Source of the DNA: Tilletiaria anomala UBC 951
Lineage: Eukaryota; Basidiomycota; Exobasidiomycetes; Georgefischeriales; Tilletiariaceae
Direction of reading: 5' to 3'
DNA: 64,000 nucleotides
NCBI RefSeq assembly: GCF_000711695.1
Contig: NW_013547020.1
Location: 1-64,000, forward strand
Below the pieces are notes generated by a model, which was not told the origin of the DNA, did no database searches, and worked only from the letters and a program-made list of their open reading frames with translations. Shown here piece after piece: positions 57,484 through 64,000 of the stretch (position 1 is its first letter; each line of letters begins with the position of its first letter). The translations under genes and the position numbers were made by a program.

Positions 57484-59484
57484 TCACGGCTCTATGCGGC
57501 GCTCTTGAAAGCGATACAGGTCACCCACGAGGTACAAGCTACCACACAGCACGATAAGATGCACGGCCTCCTCCTCCTTTCCTTCCAACGACATGTCTTT
57601 CGCGCCTTGTGCAGCCCACTGCAGGGCGTCCTCAAGCCGTTCGAAAGTCTTTGCGTCCGCGAGGCTTGATGCCAGCGTGGCATCGAGCGAGTCCAGCTGT
57701 GCGAGGCATTCGTCCGGCCGCGCAGACTGCACCCATGGCATACCCTCTACCGGCGTAGAGAAAGGCAGAAATCCGACACGGTTCCGAACGAGCGGCTGTG
57801 GGCGTTGGTTCGTCGCCTCGTTAATGCTCAGCTTCGTTATCGACTCGTCCAGCGAGGAAGAGAGCGAAGACGACAGGAGAGCGTGTAGCATGCCGCTAAT
57901 ATCCTTGCCCTTCGAAAATGCCATGAGCCAGGTAACCGTGATGGGCCTGTCGCCGCTCGATGACGAAGGTGGCGAAATGCAAAGATCAATGTACTGCCGC
58001 AATGCGAGCGCCGACGCCGAGTTGTGCGCGCCGTCGACCAGAATCTTGATACAAGCGGGTGGTGACGGTCTGGAAGTCTCTGGATGATCTGCAGCCGCTC
58101 CGCCTGGTACTGGACCTTCAGACTCGATCATGCCCTCTTCTGGGCTCACGACCGACACATCATGCGGTACGCGAACGTCCAGCCAGGCACACCGACCCTC
58201 CCATCGCACAGTATCCAGCGCCTGCTGTATCCGTTGCTCCCTTTCACTTTCCTCGCGCAGCGCAAAGGCGATCTGCAGCTTCAGCTCCTCGTGCGCGTCG
58301 CTCCCAGCGGCACCGAACGCGGAGGGCGGCTCGTCCCGCGCAATGGAGAAGAGCGTCTGCAGCGCCGTACAGGCACCCGTCATGGCAGCGCGTGTAGCCG
58401 GCAGCCGGATGGCAGGGCCGCTCACAGGCGGGTCGCCAGCACGAGCAACGTAGTGGCCGGGCTTCGTGGGAAGCACAGATGGGAAGAGCGTCGGGGCATA
58501 TCGGATTCTCAAAGCGGCTGTCGGTTGCCGTATGGGCCCGCTCGAACTGCTGTTGAGCTGTGTCGGACTGAGCGCACCCCAAGGCACGTAACCCTTGACC
58601 AGCCTTGCACCGCGCTCTATGGCAGCCTGTCGAATGGCATTGAGAATCGTCGCTGCGTGTGACCCTGTTGGTGTTTGTTCCCCTTGCGCCGCCCGCAGGC
58701 ACGCCAGATCTACTTCTGTGTTGATGCTTTGCGGGTCATCTGCCCTCCTTTGATCAGCAATGACGCACAGGCCCCCGCCCGGGATTATGCCAGCCTTGTG
58801 CGAGGCGATTCCCGCCAGATCGCTACCGAGAAGCGCTTCGTGATCTCGGTCGACCGGGCAGATCACGCTCGCAAGGACATTTCGCGGCGAAAAGACATTG
58901 GTAGCATCTAGCCTCCCGCCGAGTCCGACTTCCACGATGAGCACCGCCGGCGCTTCAGCTTGTGGAAGCAATGCGTAAGAGACGAATGCGCGAGCAACCA
59001 GCAACTCGAACGGGGTTGAATGCAGGCTTAACTGTTCCTCAGTCAACCCCTCCGTCAGTCCAGCATCCGCAGCGGCGACTTGCTCGCCAGCCTGGGCCCA
59101 CACGCCCTTCGTGATCACTTGGCCGTTGACTCGACAGCAGTCCCTTTCTTCTCGAAGATGCGGGCTGTTGAAGCGTCCGGTGCGTATTCCTATAGTGTGC
59201 TGCAAGAGCGAGTCGATGTACGCAGATGTGCTGCCCTTGCCGTTCGTCCCTGCAATGTGAACGATTGGGAACTTGTCTTGCGGCGCACCAAGACGCTGCA
59301 GAAGGGTTCTGATACGGTCCAACGAGAGATCTATCCGCTTATTATTGACCGTCTCTTGCGGAACCATTTTTGGGTGGGAAGCCATCTTCGGGGACGCGGA
59401 AGAGACAAAGCCGTGCCAGAAAAGGTGGAGACTTGATCGAGAAGGGAGTGGCAAGGAGGGAAGGCAGCTAAGCCTGATTGTCAT
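57484..59484 (-). CDS. dihydrofolate synthase / folylpolyglutamate synthase family, FOL3-like
   Basis: One exon on the minus strand, ATG 59484, 666 residues. Family motifs are in order: DRIRTLLQRLG, the ATP P-loop IVHIAGTNGKGS, TGRFNSPHL, EVGLGGRLDATNVF and VDGAHNSASA. The enzyme joins glutamate to dihydropteroate (dihydrofolate synthase, yeast Fol3) or adds further glutamates (FPGS, Met7). SPHLREERDCCRVNG and the overall pattern favour the Fol3 type, but this was not tested. The first 35 residues are basic and hydrophobic, with a second Met at 34, so a mitochondrial form and a shorter form are possible. It is more than 200 residues longer than yeast Fol3 because of insertions, including Ser-rich and Pro-rich loops. 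It shares a 412-bp divergent promoter with the CLPTM1-like gene. Confidence 0.9.
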   Translation of the reverse strand: MTIRLSCLPSLPLPSRSSLHLFWHGFVSSASPKMASHPKMVPQETVNNKRIDLSLDRIRTLLQRLGAPQDKFPIVHIAGTNGKGSTSAYIDSLLQHTIGIRTGRFNSPHLREERDCCRVNGQVITKGVWAQAGEQVAAADAGLTEGLTEEQLSLHSTPFELLVARAFVSYALLPQAEAPAVLIVEVGLGGRLDATNVFSPRNVLASVICPVDRDHEALLGSDLAGIASHKAGIIPGGGLCVIADQRRADDPQSINTEVDLACLRAAQGEQTPTGSHAATILNAIRQAAIERGARLVKGYVPWGALSPTQLNSSSSGPIRQPTAALRIRYAPTLFPSVLPTKPGHYVARAGDPPVSGPAIRLPATRAAMTGACTALQTLFSIARDEPPSAFGAAGSDAHEELKLQIAFALREESEREQRIQQALDTVRWEGRCAWLDVRVPHDVSVVSPEEGMIESEGPVPGGAAADHPETSRPSPPACIKILVDGAHNSASALALRQYIDLCISPPSSSSGDRPITVTWLMAFSKGKDISGMLHALLSSSLSSSLDESITKLSINEATNQRPQPLVRNRVGFLPFSTPVEGMPWVQSARPDECLAQLDSLDATLASSLADAKTFERLEDALQWAAQGAKDMSLEGKEEEAVHLIVLCGSLYLVGDLYRFQERRIEP

Positions 59485-59896
59485 GTGTTGGCACGCCGAA
59501 TTATCAAGATGACCTAAACTTGGGCTTGTGCGGGGACGGTGCGTGGGCCTGCAGTCTGCATATGCTATGGGACAGATCGATCCGACTTTTGAACAGCGTT
59601 GATGACCTTGATGACCACCGTGTCGGACGTTGTAGCTTCATGTAGAGGCAGCCTGAGATGTGAGACCGTTTGGTCGAAATAAGAACTGCGGCCAAAATTT
59701 CCCCGGACCAGCCGAGTATTTCTGGAAAGTGAGCGTCTCTCAATGTGAAAAGTCAATGGAGAATTGACGCGATGAGGGACGAACGGGGTCTTGTTCGCAA
59801 CCTCACTTTGTGTTAGGTTCGATGCAAGATCATCATTAGCCTGAGCCTTTAGCGAGCCAAGGAGCCTTGTCATCCAGGAAATACCAACGCTTCGCC
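59485..59896. promoter_or_regulatory. divergent promoter region, folate gene / CLPTM1-like gene
   Basis: About 410 bp between divergent start codons. No named element was recognised. Confidence 0.5.
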
Positions 59897-62198
59897 ATGC
59901 CAGAATCGAACGGTGCGGCAGCAGTAGCGCCGGCCGGCGGACAGGGTGCCAATGCAGGTCCAAGGGGAGGCGCCGGCGGTGACTGGAAATGGACTATTCT
60001 CCGGTCCTTAGGCATGTACTTTGCCGTCCAGGCGCTGCTGGGAAAGGACGGGCTGGTTACCAAGTATCGCAACAAGGACAAGTTCTTTCTCTCTGCATCA
60101 GAAGTAGCACCACTGGGGTCACAGCCAGAGGGCGTGTCGTTGACGCAACCCACCGGGCAGGCGCAACCTGCTGCGAAGGCAGGTGTTAATGTGGTCCAGG
60201 CATGGCCCGCGTCCATGCCCCTTGACTTTTATGTCTTCCTAACAAGCGGACCTCCTGCAAGTAGCGTTGATATTTCCTCGCAGTACTCCAGCCTGGTCGC
60301 CCATGGAGGGGGAGCTGATGCGAGCCCAAACCTGATCGACTTCAACGCACATGCATACGCAAATTCGGTTCTAAACGAGAACATCCGAGGAGATGTTCAG
60401 CCGGTAGTCTCTCCGCAAAGTGGAAGGACGCTCTCTGCAGTCAAGTGGACAAATATCAAATGGAGTGACAGCTCTCTGAAGCGAAAGGTCGAGGTCGACA
60501 TCGACGTCTACCCAGAGGTTCGCACCGAGAACCACACGATCTGGGCGGACGTCTTTCTGACCAAGTCGGGTGTCAGCCCCGACCCCACCAGCGCTTCTTA
60601 CCGACAAGAATACGTCTTTCATTCGCGCAAACTGCTTTCAAGACTATACCTTCCGAAAAAAAAAACTATTGAAAAGAAGCTCTTCGCTTCCAACGAACGA
60701 AGCAAGGAAGAGCAGGAAACTGAGGAGGCAGCTTTGGCTGAGACGGAACAGATACAGAAACACCTCGTCACCTGGTGGCACCCGAATCTCACACTGGCCC
60801 TCGTACCTCAGCAGCAGGATACCCTGCTCCCTTTAAAGAATTTGGCTGCACCTTTGGGCCAGTGGATCCACCCAATACCCGATTTCCCTGCGAACTCTCC
60901 CAACTTGATTTACACGTACCCTGCCCTTTTCCCCAATGACTTTTGGCATCTGCGCGAACACATGTATCAGTTCAACGCTTCGACAAAGTCAGTGCCTCTA
61001 TCAATCGAGCTCTACGCAACATCCTGGTTGAAGTTCCAGATGCTTGCCGCGTTCTCCGACTCTTTCGAGAAACAAGGCGCATCCGGCATGGCAGGCTCGG
61101 AAATCGACATGATCAAGACGACGCTGTTGGAGACCAACCCATGGTTCCTCGCGCTCACCGTCATCGTCTCGATCTTTCACAGCTTGTTTGAGTTCCTCGC
61201 CTTCTCAAGCGAAGTCAGCCACTGGCGCAACAAAAAAAATTTGGCCGGCGTCTCCGTGGGTTCGATTCTCACCAATGTTGTTGTGCAGCTCATTATTTTA
61301 CTGTACTTGCTTGACAGCCGTGAAGATACCAGCTGGACCATCCTCATGGGCCAGGGTGTCGGCATGGCTGTTGAAGCGTGGAAGCTCACCAAAGCGATCA
61401 CGGTTAGCATTATTCGTACGCCAGAGGACGAGAAGACACTGTGGCGATACTCGCCAGTCAAGCTCGATATCAAAGACAAGCACGTCCTGTCAGAAGAGGA
61501 GAAGGCGACGCAAGTGTACGATAAGCTTGCTTTCAAATATGTCGGCATCGCCATGACCCCGATCCTCATCGGCTGGACAATCTACTCGGCCCTTTATCAA
61601 ACGCACAAGGGCTACTGGTCATTCTTCATAGGTACTTTGACTTCATTGTGAGTGCAATGGAGGAATATTACCCAATAGCACAAGACCTGACTGCTTCGGC
61701 CTGATTTACCCTGCGCAGTGTTTACGCTTTGTGGGTTTCCCCTAACGAGTCGTCACACATGGCACTAAGCTGATTGTCTTCTTACAGCTCTTTCTCGTCC
61801 ATGATCCCACAACTGATTGTCAATCACAAGCTACGTAGCACCGCTGGCATGAACACAAAGACTTTTGTCTTCAAGGTGAATATGCCTCTCCGCATATATC
61901 CACGCGACTTTGATAATCTGACCAAATGTCGTTGCGATAGTTCCTTACCACCATTGTGGACGACCTCTTCGCCTTCTGCATCAAGATGCCTACGCTTCAT
62001 CGCCTCGCCTGCTTCCGCGATGATGCCGTCTTCGTCATCTTCCTGTATCAGCGTTGGAAGTTTGGCGTCGACCCAACGCGTGTTAATGAGTTTGGGCAGG
62101 TGCTGGACCCCAAGGCAAAGGCGACGGCAACGAATGAGAAGGCAGGAGAGGGAGAAACAGCTGCAGTTACCCTGGCTGAGTCGAAAAAGACAAAGTAG
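59897..62198 (+). CDS. CLPTM1-family multi-pass membrane protein
   Basis: Model: exons 59897-61647, 61719-61730 (12 nt), 61788-61875 and 61941-62198, 702 residues. The frame before 59897 starts with TTG, so the ATG encoding MPESNGAAAV is used. The joins restore TSFVYAFSFSSMIPQLIVNHK and FKFLTTIVDDLFAFCIKMP, which are hallmarks of the family, followed by RLACFRDDAVF and YQRW. A signal-anchor-like helix near residue 40, a large luminal domain and at least four C-terminal membrane helices fit CLPTM1. The tail is Lys-rich and ends ESKKTK, reminiscent of an ER retrieval signal. Human CLPTM1 retains receptors in the ER, and CLPTM1L flips glucosaminyl-phosphatidylinositol during GPI anchor synthesis; the role of the fungal protein is inferred only. 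Confidence 0.92.
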
Positions 62199-62579
62199 AA
62201 TTGTATGTATGCATAGATGCCATCAAAGCAGCCTTTCACTCTTCCCTGCACCCCTACCCCCACCCCACCCCCTTCCCTTCGGGGTCCGTCACAGCGTTGG
62301 GGTCATTCAGTGTTTCCCATGCTTGTCAAACGTATCCGTTGCAGCTTTGGGCGATATTCGAGAAAATCCCCGAGAAGGAGGATTTTGGTAACCAAAAGTC
62401 CCCGAGATGTCCATGTAAAGATTACAAGCGCCATCTTTCGTCTGCTTGGTCTGCACAGCAAGCCATAATAAAAGGCAAGCTTCGATGCAGACTTCTGACA
62501 GTCGCTGACCGCCCACCTTCTGCGAAGCATTTCTAGGCAGCCCTGAGCAACCAGCTTCTGCTACTGAATCACTTCGATC
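62199..62579. other. intergenic spacer, C-rich run
   Basis: Non-coding gap between two tandem plus-strand genes. A CCCCTACCCCCACCCC-type run lies near 62250-62275. It should include the 3' end of the CLPTM1-like gene and the promoter of the next. Confidence 0.5.
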
Positions 62580-64000
62580 ATGGACGAGCGCAGTGTTCTG
62601 CGCAACATCTTGGAAGAGCTTCGGTCGTCCTCGATCAAATCTGTTGCGCAACTTCTGCGGCATCTCTTGGATCCTCTGCGCCTGATACTCACTTCACCAG
62701 ATGATGAAAATCAGTATCATATCTGTCTGGAAGAGCTGGCCTTGCTCTCCGAGTCAAGCGGCGGACACGGGCTCGAGCCAGCTGTTATCCTTTCTTCCTC
62801 CTCTTCGATTCAGCGCTATACGTCATGGCACGAGTCGGTGGACCTGGCGGCGTTACGCAAACGAATGCTGGCCTCGAGCTTTGTCGAAGACGTGCAGTTC
62901 GCGCTTCTGACACAAATAGGCATCACTTGGGGCGATCATATGGATCGGTCACTCTGGAACTCTCTTCTAGAAAACTGGTTCTTTCCGAATCTGCAGGATG
63001 CAGCACGGGCCAAGGCTCGCCAGGCGAGCGATACACGGCCGTTCGTCGTGGAAGTCGATGCCAAAGGCAAAGGCAAGGCGGGCGAATCTCAGGCAACGGA
63101 CGAGGTTCTCTATGCTTCTTCTATGATCACTGCTGCGGGATTGAGGACCGTTACCAAACTGCTCTCAGAAGCTAGGGCCATGTCGGCAAGGGACGGAAAT
63201 GCGTCTGAAGGGAGTCTTCCGTCAGCAGCGCTCGCTCCCATTACGAAGGACTGTCTTTTGCACGTGCTTCAGCGCTTACAGCCATGTACACCACTAGATA
63301 TGCTCTACAAGGGTATTCGCCATGAATCGAGTCGTACACGAGGCTTATTACAATGGAAAGACGCCGTCGCACAGATGACAGCTTTGCCTGCTCGCATTGC
63401 CAACCTGACGCAAGGCAAACCTCCTGATGGACTTCAAGACAAGTGAGTTCAGTTTTCTGTCGCTCTCGTGCGGCTATTTGTCTTCCTAACCGGCCTTGAT
63501 CAACAGAATTTTCTTTTCGCATTTTGCTGCTACACTCTGTGAACTCGTTCTGAGCATGTCAAAGAACCCAAGGGCATCAGACGACCCATCGGCCGTCGCC
63601 TTCTGCTTGATACGTCTTTTGCGACACGGCTTCGTCAATATCACTCCGCAAGGTAAAAGTGCAACGGCGAGGCGAGAAACATTCTGGGGATCCGTCATTC
63701 CCAGTGTATTGTGTCACAGTGCTCTGGCGCAGCCAATCGTCAACAGCCCAGACTCGCGGATGCTTCAAAGCTTTGATACGAACTGGCCGCGATCATATCG
63801 GGAAACTTGGCTTGCATGCATCGACGAGCTTTCCGGAACCGACCGCGTTGCCTTACGCACATCGATGATTGCCTTTCTCGAGGTACTCTGGAGCCGATGC
63901 ACAGATCATGGTTCGGACGAAATTACCACCACTACCGAACGACATCGGCCTGGCACGGAGGGAACCATATTTCTCGCCAAAGAGATGCTTCAGAGAGCTA
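62580..64000 (+). CDS. TEL2-like telomere length regulation protein, N-terminal part
   Basis: Exon 1 is 62580-63442 and exon 2 runs from 63507 to the window end without a stop, so at least 452 residues are visible and the 3' end is missing. The protein is all-helical in appearance, without membrane segments. The join gives ALPARIANLTQGKPP followed by LQDKIFFSHFAATLCELVL, which resembles the TEL2/TELO2 segment where an ALPxxxxN motif is followed by a helix with Phe pairs. Tel2 works with Tti1 and Tti2 to stabilise PI3K-like kinases such as TOR, ATM and ATR with Hsp90. The family call is from motif memory and could be another HEAT-repeat protein. The start MDERSVLRNIL is the first ATG in frame. 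Confidence 0.6.

Overview
The window is nuclear DNA of a filamentous or dimorphic fungus. Genes carry several short introns (about 50-110 nt) with GTGAGT/GTAAGT-type donors and pyrimidine-AG acceptors. Proteins are serine-rich with long disordered stretches. The gene set (Ist2-like anoctamin, BAR-SH3 amphiphysin, MUB1-type MYND protein, Pom1-like DYRK kinase, ubiquitin-S27a fusion) is fungal. The style best fits a basidiomycete, probably Ustilaginomycotina; this assignment is inference from gene architecture, not from a search. Exon joins were made by eye from splice signals and family conservation.

Layout. 1-4.1 kb: repeat-like left flank with a fossil Ty1/Copia RNase H piece and a decayed stretch resembling a pogo-type transposase tail. 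4.1-10.2 kb: anoctamin/Ist2 (+), peroxisomal enoyl-CoA hydratase/isomerase (-), Dal5-type MFS transporter (+). 10.3-13.9 kb: amphiphysin-like BAR-SH3 protein (-) and beta-carbonic anhydrase (+), divergent. 16.4-21.5 kb: a large Ser-rich protein with a Cys-rich tail (+), then a seven-exon zinc alcohol dehydrogenase (-). 22.8-26.0 kb: a decayed Erf2-like DHHC palmitoyltransferase (-), then a four-exon putative mitochondrial protein of unknown function (-). 27.5-37.5 kb: uracil-DNA glycosylase (-), divergent from a 2,412-residue DYRK kinase (+). 38.0-43.2 kb: ubiquitin-S27a (-), bifunctional pseudouridine catabolism enzyme (+), peroxisomal quinone oxidoreductase-like MDR protein (-). 44.2-55.3 kb: MUB1-like MYND protein (-) and a coiled-coil protein with a Bicaudal-D-related CC1 box and C-terminal membrane anchor (-). 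57.5-64.0 kb: folate synthase FOL3-like (-), CLPTM1-like membrane protein (+) and the start of a TEL2-like gene (+), which runs off the end.

The genes do not form one pathway; this is ordinary housekeeping-rich chromosome. Links between genes are limited to shared destinations: two enzymes end in the peroxisomal signal SKL, several have mitochondrial-type N-termini, and two belong to families with lipid scramblase members. The most unusual items are the decayed palmitoyltransferase, the membrane-anchored CC1-box protein, the unknown mitochondrial-type protein, a uracil-DNA glycosylase with an altered active-site motif, and micro-exons of 10 and 12 nt.
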